64,000 bases of DNA from contig OY987239.1 in NCBI GenBank assembly GCA_963920705.1, forward strand, positions 4,436,254 to 4,500,253, written 5' to 3'. Under the pieces are notes generated by a model. It was not told where the DNA came from. It saw only the letters and a list, made by a program, of their open reading frames with translations, and ran no database searches. Each line of letters begins with the position of its first letter. The first letter of the stretch is position 1. Positions 47,180 through 59,388 of the stretch are shown one piece after another. The translations under genes and the position numbers were made by a program. This DNA is from Odiellus spinosus. Lineage: Eukaryota > Arthropoda > Arachnida > Opiliones > Phalangiidae.

Positions 47180-47452
47180 TGTCCGTTTAAAATAAATTGA
47201 AAAAGTTGTACCATCGCCGTTTGGGATTTATATGGTCGTCAATAGTCGGTAAGACTATTGACGACCATATAAATCCCAAACGGCGATGGTACAATTTTTT
47301 CAATTTATTTTAAACGGGTGTCCGTTTAAAATAAATTGAAAAAGTTGTACCATCGCCGTTTGGGATTTATATGGTCGTCAATAGTCGGTAAGTGAAGTGT
47401 AGAATAATTTGGAAAAAGATACGTAAAATTTAATAATATATATATGAAGTTT
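47180..47452. repeat. Triple alternating inverted repeat beside the 3' LTR
   Basis: A 74-bp unit (47180-47253), its reverse complement (47254-47317), then the unit again (47318-47392), followed by a reverse-complement copy of LTR sequence 47012-47076 (47393-47452). Landmark accatcgccgtttgggattt. The end of the integrase frame runs into the inverted LTR piece. Confidence 0.9.
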
Positions 47453-48527
47453 CAAGGAGTGTAGCTTCACAATGTTGTATGGTCTCAGTATGCGGGTCAG
47501 TGTCATTGTTTAACGTTTCGTTTGGGCGGACGTCTTCGTTTGTTTTTGGGTAGCACTTTTTAAGCCTGTTATGGTGTACAACGAACGTTTTTCCATCTTC
47601 GTCTCGGCTTATTTTATAGTTGACCGGTCCTATCTTTTCTCTAACTGTGAAAGGGCCAGTCCATGGCTGAAGAAATTTTTCGCTGGTTCCAGGAGGACAA
47701 TACGGGTTGTGAAGCCAAACTCGACTCTCGTCATCGAAAGGAGTAAATTTGATTTTGGCATCATAGTGTTTCTTTTGGTACCTTTGTTTCCGGCGTATTT
47801 CATCCAGGACATCGTGGTGTATTTCGCTCATTTCTTTTTCTGTAGTTCGTAAATAATCATCCGTGGAAATAAGAGGAGCATTTGGCATTTCGAAGAGGGT
47901 ATCGGGTGGGAGTCTAGCTTCCCGTCCAGTTGCTAATTTGTACGGTGTAACGCCTGTTGTGCTGTGGATGCTTCCTCTTAAGGACATTAGCATAAATGGG
48001 AGCCAATCGACCCAGTCTTTCTGATTCTTCGATATATACATGGTTAATTTTTCCTCAAGAGATCGGTTAAGTCGCTCTGTAAGACCGTCCGTTTGGGGAT
48101 GATATGGTGACGTTCTATTTCTTTGAATACCGAGTTTCACGCAGAATTCTTGAAACATTCCGGATTCGAAGTTGCGCCCTTGATCCGTAATAATTACCTG
48201 GGGAAAACCCCACGAGGCGACGTAGTTTAGTAGTGCAGATATTATGGTTTCTGTCTTTTGATCAGGTAAAGCGTAAGCCTCCGGCCATTTTGTAAAATAA
48301 TCCGAGATGGTGAGAATGAATTTATTCCCTTTCTCAGTCGCTATTAAAGGTCCAATGACATCAATTCCAATCTTCTCGAAAGGGCGTCCCACGACTATGT
48401 TGATCATGGGTGCGAGTTGGTATTGATGAGGAGGTTTGGTTTTCGCGCACTCTAAAGATTCTTGGCACCAAACGCTAACGTCCTCGGCCATTAATGGCCA
48501 CCAGTAACGTTGTTGGATAGCCTTCAA
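47430..48527 (-). pseudogene. Integrase frame of the gypsy element
   Basis: 365-codon frame containing most of the integrase, which inserts element cDNA. The zinc-binding Cys pair (CQESLEC) is in frame; the His pair lies just upstream in another frame. The catalytic triad is readable: GIDVIGPL (D), IITDQGRNF (D) and DGLTERLNRSLEE (E). The C-terminus has a GPY/F-type module (PWTGPFTVREKIGPVNYKIS ... VVHHNRLK). A frame change in a run of eight A (about 48630) and one near 48762 separate it from the RNase H frame. The last about 8 codons come from the inverted LTR fragment and are not native. Confidence 0.88.
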
Positions 48528-48746
48528 AGTTTTTTCAGTTCCGCGATGTCCAGAATAAGGTGCATCGTGATATTCGTACAGGAGCTCGGGAATAATGCTC
48601 GCAGGGACGACTACTTGCGAAGTGGCACCTTTTTTTTCCGAAATAAAAGGCCGTCGTCCATGTGTAAGTCGTTGGAATTTTTACATAGATAGTGGAATCT
48701 ACGGTTTTCGGTTAACCTAATGTTAGTTGGTTTTATTTTCTCCGCG

Positions 48747-51700
48747 CTAGAAAGTAAGCGGATCACTTTTTGCTATGTCCGGGTCGCTCTCTTGTAACTC
48801 TCGGAACTCTTCAGTAGAAAATCGAGGTTCGTAAGAAATGGATGCGCTGATAGTCTGAGGTAGTACGAGTTGGGCTGTAGAGAAGTTCTGTTCCGGTATT
48901 CTTGATAAACCGTCGACATTAGCATGCCGTTTGCCACTACGGTATTGAATTTCGTAATCATATTCTTCCAATTTAAGAATCCAGCGGGGAAATTTGCTTC
49001 GGGGCTCTTTCATGTTACGTAGCCATACCAAAGGGTTATGTTCGCTTATAATTATGAAGTGGCGTCCAAAAAGATATGGTCGGAACTTCTCGATCGCGTA
49101 TATCACCGCCAGCATTTCGCTTTCGACCGTGGAATAATTCTTCTCGCTCTTGTTTAACGAACGACTTTCGTATGCGATGACTCTTTCTTTCCCGTTTTGA
49201 ATCTGGGATAGAATTGTGCCGATTGCGTGACCTGATGCGTCCGTTTCAACTCGAAATTCAAGTGTGAAATTGGGATACGCTAATATGGGCGGAGTTATTA
49301 GGCGTTCCTTTAAAGTTTCGAAGGCAGTTTGACACTCTGTCGTCCAAACAAAAGTGGTTTTTGGTTTCAGTAGTAAGTGCAATGGAGCCGCTATGTATGC
49401 GAAGTTTCTTATAAATTTTCGATAATACGATGCCAATCCAAGGAACGAATGTACATCTTTAGTTGAACCAGGAACTGGCCAGTTAATAATTTTCGCAATG
49501 TTTTTGGAGTTTGGCTTAATGCCCGTCCTGGACACAATGTGACCTAGATGTTCCACCTCTTCCCGACAGAAGAAGCATTTGCTTGGCTTTAATTTGATAC
49601 CATTTTCTTGAAAACGTTCGAGTATCTTCCTATGACGCACTAAGTGTTCGGCGAAAGACGAGGAAAACACAATGACATCATCCAAATATATGAGACAGTC
49701 CTCCCACTGAAGACCACATAGGACACATTCCATAACCCGTTGAAACGTATTCGGAGCATTGGCAAGGCCAAAGGGCATCTTGTTGAACTCGTATAGACCA
49801 CGGGCTGTGACGAAGGCCGTCTTCTCCTTATCTTCGGGGCTCATACCGATTTGCCAAAATCCACATGCGAGATCTAAGGTAGTAAACATACTAGCTTCAG
49901 AGAGGCAATCAAGCGTTTCGTCAATTCTCGGCAAGGGATAAGCGTCTTTCTTAGTCACGTCATTTAAGGATCGATAATCTACGCAGAATCGCCATGTTTG
50001 ATCTTTCTTCTTTACGAATAGAATAGGTGCGGCCCAAGGACTGCAACTGGGAGACACAATGTCGTTCTCCAACATAGATTTAACTTGTGTATTAATGACA
50101 TCTCTCTGCGAAGCAGGCACGCGATATGGCCGTTTCTTGATGGGAACAGCGTTCCCCGTGTTTATTTGATGTTGTACGTTTTTAACTAGTCCGAGATCAT
50201 ACTCATTTTTAGCGAACACGTTGTCAAATTCTTCCAGCAAGTGTAATAATTCAGTCCTTTCAGTGGGGTCCAAACGAGTATTATCAAGATCAAATTTATC
50301 AGCGAGTGAGTTCTTTGGATATGATTCCGAACTAAGTAGATCTGGTTTATCATTAATGGCTTCAATCTCGTGCAAGGTGCCAACAACACAATTTGGGTAA
50401 AGGGTTGCAGGACAAGAGCCGGTATTGAGAACCCTCATAAATAAAGAGTCGTTACGCGTCCTCACCAAGCTTCGACCCAAAACCAATGCGGATTGCCGAA
50501 AACTTTCGACAGGTTCTACTAGGGCGAACGAATTCGGGCTTGAGTCTAGTTTCAGCTTAGAATCGCACTCAGAAACCTTTCCACGTACAATAATTTCGTG
50601 TTTAGCTGGAATCTCCACTATCTCAGCTAGAACGATTCTGCAGATAATTGGATCCGAAGAGTGGTGAGATTTTAATAATGGTAAGGAGACATCGGCGATC
50701 CGCATTTGTTTCTCGCTAAAGTCCAATTGAACTCCCATATATTCGAGTAAATCACAACCGATAACGCAATTGTTGATTAAGCCATCAGCTACGTATACCG
50801 TCCAAGGCTGTGTACGTGTCCCAAAGGTATATTCTATCTCAGCCGTTCCCAGAATTTTAATTGTTTCACCAGTTATGGAAAAAACTTTGGGATTAGATTC
50901 AACGTCATCGGGCTTGTAGGTAATACTGAGATGGCTAGCAAGCCAAGCGCGTATGATGCTGATAGATGATCCGCTATCAATTAGGCCAGAAACTTTGCTA
51001 CCGCCGATTCCAACCTGGGCGTAGTACGTTACGCCCGAGCGAACTTTGACTTGCATGGCTTGATAGGGTTGTTTTACATGAGTGAATTCGTCATCTTCAG
51101 GAGCGGAGACTCGATCATTTTCGTGATCTAGCTGACGTGTGGCATCTAATCGACGGTGATAACAGTCCCGCTGTAAGTGTCCTCTTTCGTTGCAGTAATA
51201 GCAAGTTTGTCCCAAAACATAGCCGGCAGGCTGGGACCATCCTGCGCGTGGGGCCGAATACCTTTGTTGATACCGAGGATTGCGGTTTCGAGGGGATCCG
51301 TAGCGCGAATAATAATAGCTCAGGGTATCGTGACGAGGAGCATTACAAAGTGGCGTGTAGTAACGAGGCATAGTATAACTTGCGGTCGAGTAACGTGAAG
51401 GATAATAGGGCAGAGACTCCTGTGGTATGTTCGTTTCTTGAGAATTTTTCTCCAGCCGTAGAGCTGCAACCTCAATAGCCAATTGAGATTTAGTGTTCTT
51501 CAAAGAATTGAGTTCATCCCTGTCAGACGAAGGATTAATCGCGGCGTCGGTAACTCCTTGAAGAGTTTCCTGATGACGATGAGATAAGCGAGGATCATTT
51601 CTTCTCAGCTCGTTTAAGGCTTGGAGGCGTTTAGCGACTGACAACGCTTCATTCAGGTCGTTAGGATTAGCTTGATGCACTCCATCTTGCAGGTCGGGGT

Positions 51701-52145
51701 GAAGACCGTACATGAATTGTTCAAAAACCAAAGTGTCGTAAGCAAAGGGGTCCAAGCCAGGCATTGCTCTTTCAACGAGTCTACGCAGATCCTGGCTGTA
51801 ATCGTCCAAGTGTTCATTTGGTTTCTGGAACCTTGCGCGAAAACCCATAACATGGATTCGTTGTCTTTCAGGTTGAAGAAAGGACTCCTTTAACGAATTA
51901 ATTAAGTTGACGTACGTGTTACGTTGAAGCTGTGCTAGATTATCGTATGTATGAAAAGCTCGTCCGATGAGAAAAGTTCGTAGCACTCTAAGATTCTTTT
52001 CGTTGTCCCACTCGTTCGCGATGGCGCATACCTCAAAATATCGCAACCAAACTCCAAAATCTCCTTCCCCATTGTATTTATCAGGGGCGGCGTTGAGGTT
52101 CGAAAGGTATACAGCGGGTACCGGATCTTGTTGATGTCGAGGCAT
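48747..52145 (-). CDS. Gag-protease-RT-RNase H polyprotein of the gypsy element
   Basis: One open frame of about 1130 codons if it starts at the ATG 52145 (MPRHQQDP), just after the LTR and binding site; the longer frame upstream runs into the LTR. Order: gag-like helical domain (residues about 15-200), CCHC knuckle CYYCNERGHLQRDC (about 310), retroviral-type aspartic protease GLIDSGSSIS (about 387), reverse transcriptase with VDYRSLNDVTKKDAYPLPRI and catalytic YLDD (about 820), RNase H starting ETDASGHAIGTILSQ (about 970), and the linker VDGLSR. Integrase follows in a shifted frame. It supplies capsid-like particle proteins and copies element RNA into DNA. No internal stop, so this part may still be translated. 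Confidence 0.93.
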   Translation of the reverse strand: MPRHQQDPVPAVYLSNLNAAPDKYNGEGDFGVWLRYFEVCAIANEWDNEKNLRVLRTFLIGRAFHTYDNLAQLQRNTYVNLINSLKESFLQPERQRIHVMGFRARFQKPNEHLDDYSQDLRRLVERAMPGLDPFAYDTLVFEQFMYGLHPDLQDGVHQANPNDLNEALSVAKRLQALNELRRNDPRLSHRHQETLQGVTDAAINPSSDRDELNSLKNTKSQLAIEVAALRLEKNSQETNIPQESLPYYPSRYSTASYTMPRYYTPLCNAPRHDTLSYYYSRYGSPRNRNPRYQQRYSAPRAGWSQPAGYVLGQTCYYCNERGHLQRDCYHRRLDATRQLDHENDRVSAPEDDEFTHVKQPYQAMQVKVRSGVTYYAQVGIGGSKVSGLIDSGSSISIIRAWLASHLSITYKPDDVESNPKVFSITGETIKILGTAEIEYTFGTRTQPWTVYVADGLINNCVIGCDLLEYMGVQLDFSEKQMRIADVSLPLLKSHHSSDPIICRIVLAEIVEIPAKHEIIVRGKVSECDSKLKLDSSPNSFALVEPVESFRQSALVLGRSLVRTRNDSLFMRVLNTGSCPATLYPNCVVGTLHEIEAINDKPDLLSSESYPKNSLADKFDLDNTRLDPTERTELLHLLEEFDNVFAKNEYDLGLVKNVQHQINTGNAVPIKKRPYRVPASQRDVINTQVKSMLENDIVSPSCSPWAAPILFVKKKDQTWRFCVDYRSLNDVTKKDAYPLPRIDETLDCLSEASMFTTLDLACGFWQIGMSPEDKEKTAFVTARGLYEFNKMPFGLANAPNTFQRVMECVLCGLQWEDCLIYLDDVIVFSSSFAEHLVRHRKILERFQENGIKLKPSKCFFCREEVEHLGHIVSRTGIKPNSKNIAKIINWPVPGSTKDVHSFLGLASYYRKFIRNFAYIAAPLHLLLKPKTTFVWTTECQTAFETLKERLITPPILAYPNFTLEFRVETDASGHAIGTILSQIQNGKERVIAYESRSLNKSEKNYSTVESEMLAVIYAIEKFRPYLFGRHFIIISEHNPLVWLRNMKEPRSKFPRWILKLEEYDYEIQYRSGKRHANVDGLSRIPEQNFSTAQLVLPQTISASISYEPRFSTEEFRELQESDPDIAKSDPLTF

Positions 52146-52205
52146 TTTAAGACTTTCGAATGAATACGAACGAAATTGGCAATTACATCCCACCGCTGTC
52201 ACCAA

Positions 52206-52560
52206 TGTAAAATAGTTGTGTTTTACAATTAATAAATGACGTTTTCCTTCTAAAGTCACTTTATTACAATTTATTTCGCTAACCCTATTTTTACATTTTT
52301 CAACTCTTCTCGACCTTTTTTTAAAAACCGATAAACTGTTTTTCTATTTTCTCGCGCTTCTCCCCTTTTTCAAAATTCCTCTCTCGCGTTTTTTCTTTTT
52401 CCGTTATCATTTTCTCACGCGCCAATTCTTATTCCAATAACATTAAACTTCACATATATATTATTAAATTTTACGTATCTTTTTCCAAATTATTCTACAC
52501 TTCACTTCACATATATATATATTATTAAATTTTACGAATCTATTTCCAAATTATTCTACA
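52206..52560 (-). repeat. 5' LTR of the gypsy element
   Basis: 355 bp, tgtaaaatag to ttattctaca on plus; the transcription start and polyadenylation signals of the element would lie here, though none can be pinned down. Confidence 0.92.
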
Positions 52561-55049
52561 GTACTAATCCAACGTCATAAGATCAATTGGTGTGTATTGT
52601 GACCTGTTGAAAAAGCAATGTTATTCAACCTTAAGACTGGAGACGATTATTTTTAATTGTTAACTCTATAATACAATTATAATATGTCTGAAGTAGTGTC
52701 ACTCCATGTCGTATCGATCTTGTTATATTTCCTCTATTATCCAAGGTTGTAAGTCCAACGTGGGAAGGAAGTTAGAGATCTTCGGTTTGTAAAGAAACTT
52801 CCATTTGTGAGGATATATCTCTTAGATTATCCTAGGCTGCAATCCAACGTGGCAAAGGTGTTAGAAACATTCTTCTCATACAGAACCTTCCAATTGAGAC
52901 GTTTTGAGCTTTTGGATATATTTAAAGAGAGAATGCTGCACCGAAAGGTATCCCAATATTTGAAACTATATTTAAAGGGTTCGGGGCCTGATTTTATTTT
53001 GGGAAACAAAATTATGAGGGAGGATCAGGGCTGTTAATTAGAGTTAAATTGCAATACCTTACCTTTGTAATGAACTTTAAACGGGATTGGAAGTCGTAAA
53101 GTTCCATAAAGTTGTTGTTTTGTCTTATGGACTTTACCATCTTGTAAACTCTTTTTGATGAAGATGATGCAGTTAATTATTATGGTAAGAGGTTTGAATT
53201 CTTGATCTTTGAAAGGTATCATAATCCAATGAGCTTATATTCTTCGACCTGGATTATCCATTGTCTGAAAAAATGTAAGGTTTCGTTATAAATGTCATTT
53301 AAAACAATTTCAGTCCTTAATGAATGATCTTACTAGTATATATTTTTTTAATTATTATATTTGATTGTCAGACATTTTATCCAAACTCCAATCCCGTTTT
53401 TCAAAACTAAGTGATTTTATCCAGTACAGTTTTAACAATAGTTTAATTTTCCCAAAGCCTTGTAGAAAAATTAAAATATATTTTGGGTACGGTGTAGAAA
53501 AGCATCACAATTTAATTAAATGATTCGATTGTATAAAATTGATTGGGAAAATGACATTGTATATTTATGGAAAAGGGTTAAGGTTTTATAATATCTCATT
53601 ACATCTTTTAATGTTCGGGAGTAGCATAAGATTAATGTTAAATGGTTTCCTTCTATTTCCCTTAAATTACATCTGTATTTTTTCGTAAGTTTTAATGATT
53701 TTGGCTCAATTGTATTAGTGAACTTTGTAGTAAAATAATGGAAAACCAAAACACTCGCTAAAAGTAACTATTTCTTTCGCGAGAGATATAACACTAAAGT
53801 AAAAACATTTTTGTCTAGCTTAAACCACTCACAATTTTCACGTGAAACAGTTACTTTAGATAATCAAAACTACATGACCCGTACTCGAGGAAATCACTGA
53901 AACTGATTACTTACTATAATTATGTAAACCGGGAATCCAATTTAAAATATTACTGATATTTGGTTAATTTGGACGGGACTATAAAGTATAAAAAAATATG
54001 GTTTTCGAATGGAAACTACCTCTTCAATCTAAATACCATAACGAAGTATATAGAAACCTCGCGGCGCTTTCAAGGTCTTTTTACGTGTTTAATCTCTTAA
54101 TTTTCTAAATCTTAGGTAACCGAGCGAGTATAGAAACACTTTTATTTTAAATATTTAATTGGTCACTGTAGCTTTTTCATAATAGAACGAAAATTATTAG
54201 GGGAATGCATTTTTTATAAAGTAAATAAAAAAGCTAGAATATTGTAACTAACTTTAAAGATCCACACAGGCTATACATTGTAAAATTAAACTATGATGTA
54301 TTGCACGCAACAATCTTTTTGATTCTATAAAGTTAAGGCTTCCTTTCCTGGTCGTGTCAATTATCTCCCTGAGGTTTAAAAAGTTATGTATCAAGAAATA
54401 TCTCATACTTTTCAAAACTAAAATTATTTGTTAGTAGTTATCATTCATTTACAAGATAGAAACACTGTTTCTAGGTGAAGATGTTTGAGAGCTTTTGTTA
54501 AATATAATTGTATTCACGCGGGACTTAATCCACCTAACCACTTGACCAGTCAGCTCTGATTTACTAGTAACTACACTTTCAGACTTATGAAATCTCGCGG
54601 TGTCTGGAAATATAGTTAGGCTATACTATAAAACCAACTGGTTATCATGTTAACCGTGCAATTTGAAACAATTTCTCACACTACCAGGCTATGCTTCTAC
54701 AGTTACCTAGCATTACTTTGCGAAATAAATATCATCATAATCATAATTAATAAATATCGGTTCAAGTAAAATCTGAACCTGCTAAAGGCTACTACTTCCC
54801 GAAAAAGAGATCAAGCTAATACTGATTTGAAGCTATATGTGGCGTCTCGTTCCGAAAAACCTTTTCTTGATTTTAAAACTGGTTCTTAATAATCGCATTC
54901 CAAGAGAACAGTTTCAATCTGGTATTTGATCAATTTTAACTACAAAACCCGTTGAAACAGTGTTGTTGCACAATATATCGAAAGAATTTATGGTATGTGT
55001 TTAAAATACACGTAAATTATAATAAAAGCGAATGGATGCATGAATCAAA

Positions 55050-55211
55050 TATGTAAGCGAAATACCGAAGAAAGGGAAATTTAAAGCTCTAGGCGTTGGC
55101 TGGAAACTTGGCCATGAAAATAGCAATGCGTTTAAAAGTGTTAGTGACTTAATTTTTAAAACAAGCTAATTCAAAACAGCCTTTAAACAAAATCTTCAGT
55201 TAAACATAAAA

Positions 55212-55282
<71 letters not shown>

Positions 55283-56160
55283 CAACTTTATTATATGATA
55301 CGGCAGAGAGAATAATTTCCGAGGTGTACGTTTTATATAGAGCTCAAGGAACGCGTTGTGTAGGCTTTTACTATTCAATTAACGTAAAACAAAAGTTCAA
55401 AGAATTTACCCGTGAAAATAAAAGTAGCTAAAATAAGGCTGTCTTATGAAAATAACCGTCTTATATTGTGAAATATTTTATATCGGCTTGAGCACTGCCT
55501 AGAATTAAAGACCAATTCTCAGTGATTGGCTAAGGTTAGAGAAAAAGGTCATAAGAAAAGAATGGCCAGTTAAAAATGTTTAATTTACAAAAGTATCCTT
55601 AAAGGTTTCTACTTTCCAGCTCGGAGATCGAGACTGTCACATCGCAAAACTAGTAAGTAGCAAAAAACTCCCATTCTAAAAAATGGTTGTAGCCCTAAGA
55701 TATAAAATCAAGATATAAAATCAAGATATAAAATTTATAAAGAGTTGCATTCTCTTTTGAAATGTTTCAAATTATAATGAATGTACGAATAATAAATATG
55801 TGTGGGAAATATATATCTCTAGATGTTGGCTGGAGACACGGCCATGAAATAACTACGTAATTAAAAGAGCTGGTGACTGAGTGTTTTCTTAAACAAGACA
55901 ATTTGCGCATTCTTTAAGAAAAAATTCAGTTTATTCAATAAAAATTCATAAAAAGCTACATTAATTAATAGTTGATGACAGAGAAGTTCCGATGTGTACG
56001 ATAGAATTTAGAGTTCAAAGAGCGTGTGTAATCTAGATTTTGTTTTTTAAGAACGCCTGACACGATTTCAAACGCACGAAATCTATGAATTACAGAAAAG
56101 AGATCGAGAAATTTACCAAAGATTTGAAAATACCTTCTTGGATCCACTTTACACTAAAAG
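55050..56160. repeat. Two diverged tandem blocks of about 700 bp
   Basis: Block 1 (about 55010-55640) and block 2 (about 55750-56160) share ctctaggcgttggctgga / ctctagatgttggctgga, cttggccatgaaa / cacggccatgaaa, gaggtgtacg / gatgtgtacg, and gagctcaagga / gagttcaaaga. Confidence 0.55.
55210..55280. repeat. (TTA)n microsatellite
   Basis: About 23 ATT/TTA units. Confidence 0.97.
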
Positions 56161-57054
56161 CCAAACGTTCACTAAATAGTGTGTATAGAATATTAAAGCC
56201 CTAAAAAGATGAGGTTGCTTGCTCGGGATACTTCGGGCAAACTTTATCCCGTCAAAACACTTTCAAAAAGTAATTTTTTATTTGAAAAGCGAGGCACACA
56301 TTCCGTATATATCTACGTTCTTAAAATGTTGATTATATTATATCGATCGTTTCTGTATCTCTGTGTTTCAAGACGAACTTGTCTAAAAAGTAAGATGGCT
56401 TTCGACCAGAACTTCAACGGCAATAGTATTGTTTCATAGGTTTATGTACAAAGAAACAACATTTTAATGAAACTTACACTATTCCTCCTTTAGACAAAAT
56501 TTATTAATCCGTAACAGTGTCTTAAATTTATTTAATTATATTCTTTCATGTGTTGTTATTCTTCATACATAAAAATAAAAACGTTCGCTGCCAACTTATA
56601 AATAAACGGAGCCTTTATCAAAAATAGGCGTGATATACCTGGATAGGGAAATCACCGAAACTGGTTTTTTGAGCCTTACTGGGAGAAAGGGAAGGACAGA
56701 CAAAGAAAGTGTTCAAAACTAATTAGTATTATCATAGGCTTGTAATTTTATCTGAAGACAAAACAAGAAGTTTACCCTTGGTCCGTCTAAAAATGGAGCG
56801 AGGGTCGGTCGACATTTACATTGGCCAGTTTGAGAATGACCTCGAATTATCCAACGAAACCACACTATTACACTCGCAAGCTACGAGATTCCACAATTGA
56901 ATAGAAACTATTGCAAATAATTTAATGAAAACGAAACTTTTGTCTCCCAACGTTTATATCCTGATGGGTCGAGTCCGTACGTTCCAGGCGCGCGCCTATC
57001 GCAGTTTATGCCAACAACATTAGGTTTACAAGTACATTGTCCTCCTAGATTAGC

Positions 57055-57205
57055 ACAAGAGGTACTGACTTATCCCGGTGGTTTTGTTTCCTTTATTTCA
57101 TTTTATCAAGCATTTGATATTTTTACCATGCGCTTGTCCGTAAACGTAAAATCCAATACTGTACAAGTATTTCTTGCAAACATCGGGTTTATTTTAATTA
57201 CATAG
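57055..57205 (+). other. Open frame shared by both arm ends
   Basis: Plus-strand frame that may begin as far upstream as 56930 and stops at 57203-57205, with FVSFISFYQAFDIF and VFLANIGFILIT. The right arm (64000-63850, minus) keeps the same frame and stop. I do not recognise it; it could be an exon or chance. Confidence 0.25.
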
Positions 57206-58534
57206 TTCCAATAAGAAAATTGTATGCCCCTGCGAAACTTAGGGTAGGTTTTCCTGTAAGGCTTTGGTTTACTACAGGTAAGTCCCCTATACAGGGGTAG
57301 ACCCTATCACGTGACCAAATCTCAAAGCTGTACGACTTGTAGTTTGGGAGTTAAAGCATTATCAAAGTTACATCCTATGTTATTCATATGGACAACTATG
57401 TTATTCCTATGGGTACTATTTTCAAGCTGTAAAATATTACAAATTCGTATTCGGGTGTGTACTATAGTGTATGCTGATCAACATGTATGAATATTTTTAG
57501 CTATGTATATGAATACTGAGAAGGCATGGATATATCACGGTATGTTTGTGTACCTGTGTGTTATATTGAGTTTGTATTAGAAAATATGTATTATATTGAA
57601 TTCAACAGCTCTTATTCAATAGCTCTAAAATATACAAGAGCTTTCATCAATGATCAAGAATTAGGAGATCAAGAGGTTGTTTAACGTCAACTTAAAGTGA
57701 TTGTTTATACTCAACGAAAATATTTAATTGTAAGTTAGAAGAGAAAATTACTGTTTTTCTTTTTAAAAATATCATTTTATTTTACAGTTCTATATTTATT
57801 AAACAGTACAATCTTTACGGAAAAGTTAACTTTTAATTGTTTTAATGTTCAAATCAATACTATTTCAAATAATAGATTTACTTAAACATTTTCACCTTCA
57901 TGGATATTATAATCCTCCTAATTCACAAATGTTTTTGTTTAATATATGTTAACATATCTTTAACGTAATTTTATCATATTTATACATAAATCGAGTAAAC
58001 CCTTTTCAATTATACATATAAATGTTTTAAATATTATGTAAATGAAATATTTTTAAATTAAATTAATCGAGTTGCAATACATGGAAAATAAAATTCAACA
58101 AATTTCTTATACAGAAGTAAAGGTAATTTGATGGTTGCTTGTTTTTGTCAAAAACATCTCTAATTGGAGCATTCATCTAGTCTTGAAATCTGTCAGTTTT
58201 ATATATAACTCAACATATCAACCCAAAATACTCTCTAGTAATTTTTTTCAGTAATTGTAATAATTAATTTTATTATATTTTACAATATTTACTTTAATGA
58301 GAATTACGGTTAGATACATTTAATATCTAATGAAATAATCCAAAATAATCTCTAATAACTTTTCATTGACTGGTAAAATTTATTTTATTATAATATTTTG
58401 AGTTTAATAAAGTAATGCGGCAAATTATCAATGGATAATTCGTTATTTTACTTGTAGCATTACGAATAGATCTCACTTAATAAAAAAAAAATTAAAATAT
58501 AAAATTTGAATGATTTGAATAATAATATCTTTCT

Positions 58535-59388
58535 CTAAACGTCTTTAAAACGTTTAAAATGCAAAGTGGTAATTGTTTTACCAAGTTTGAATGGTATATT
58601 ACTACCAACATCAGTTGTAATATCTATATCGACAACATCAAATGTAGGTGTTTTAAGGGGATAATAATTAATAGGATTAAACATTAAATCATGCGTAATA
58701 TTATTCTTATTATCAGGTCTAGGGATCCTTCGTAATAAGTCTCCCCATTTATCACCTATAATCTGTCTTTTTATGAGACCAGTATTTACGAACAAATTCT
58801 GTATACCTCTGTTTATATCAGCCATATATTTTCCACATGTATTATGCGTTAATTCTTTATCAATTTGTGTATTATCAAAACTTAACATGAGACCTAATCC
58901 AGGATTGTTTTTAGGAAAAAGAATGCTAAAATTATCTCGCAAACATTTTGTTGATCCGATATATGATAATATGGTTTTGTTTCGTCAATTATCCCTAATC
59001 CACAAAGCAACGTTACGATTCCATTACTATTTTGTTGAAAATCAAAATATTGTCTCGTTCTTGGTGAAAAACACTCTTTCATTCCATTTAAAACACTCGA
59101 GATATTTTCGTACATTCCATGTTGAAGTTGATAAGTTTTAGTTTGATACAAAAGATTATCGATACACTCGTGCCCCATTAACGTGAGAGGTTTATCCCTT
59201 TTCACCATTTGACGAAGATAAAACGGAGGAAATTCACAGGTGTCGAGTCTACGTATGGTCGGGTCTAAAGGCCGTACGCCAACTATAGTTTCACCCGTTA
59301 ACCATTTATCATAAACACTATAGTCGACCCAACGAAAGAAGAGCCCTGAGAAAAACGTCCGAAATGGGGTCGCCACCATCGACCCCAT
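58535..59388 (-). pseudogene. Polinton/virus-like structural protein relic, left arm
   Basis: Two overlapping frames, 59388-58894 and 58942-58535, together about 280 codons. The C-terminal part (ADINRGIQNLFVN, then VDIDITTDVGSNIPF and TTLHFKR) is the kind of ending I associate with a conserved structural-type protein of Polinton/Maverick and related virus-like elements; that link is from pattern memory only. The N-terminal part (VDYSVYDKWLTGETIVGVRP) is unfamiliar. A frame offset in the overlap breaks it. No polymerase, packaging ATPase, protease or major capsid gene is seen in the window. Confidence 0.4.

Larger units (their letters stand above)
46768..52560 (-). mobile_element. Ty3/gypsy LTR retrotransposon
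   Basis: 5.8-kb element on the minus strand, flanked by the 4-bp target duplication GTAC (46764-46767 and 52561-52564). LTRs at 46768-47125 and 52206-52560. Next to the 5' LTR (right side) the minus strand reads ttggtgacagcggtggga, a primer-binding-site candidate. Next to the 3' LTR is a G-rich polypurine tract, visible on plus as a C run at 47131-47143. Gag-protease-RT-RNase H are in one frame, integrase in another. The junction carries two frame changes, so the copy is probably dead, yet its long frames suggest recent activity. Confidence 0.95.
52565..57054. other. 4.5-kb noncoding stretch
   Basis: No gene recognised. Contents: a (TTA)n microsatellite and two diverged tandem blocks (listed separately). 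Short open frames lack motifs. A frame of about 90 codons ending at 57205 begins at about 56930; see the palindrome arm. Confidence 0.5.

Noticed and set aside
58773..59141. 122-codon frames antisense to the arm genes (also 61910-62278)
   Set aside because: Antisense shadows; conserved only because the arms are duplicates.
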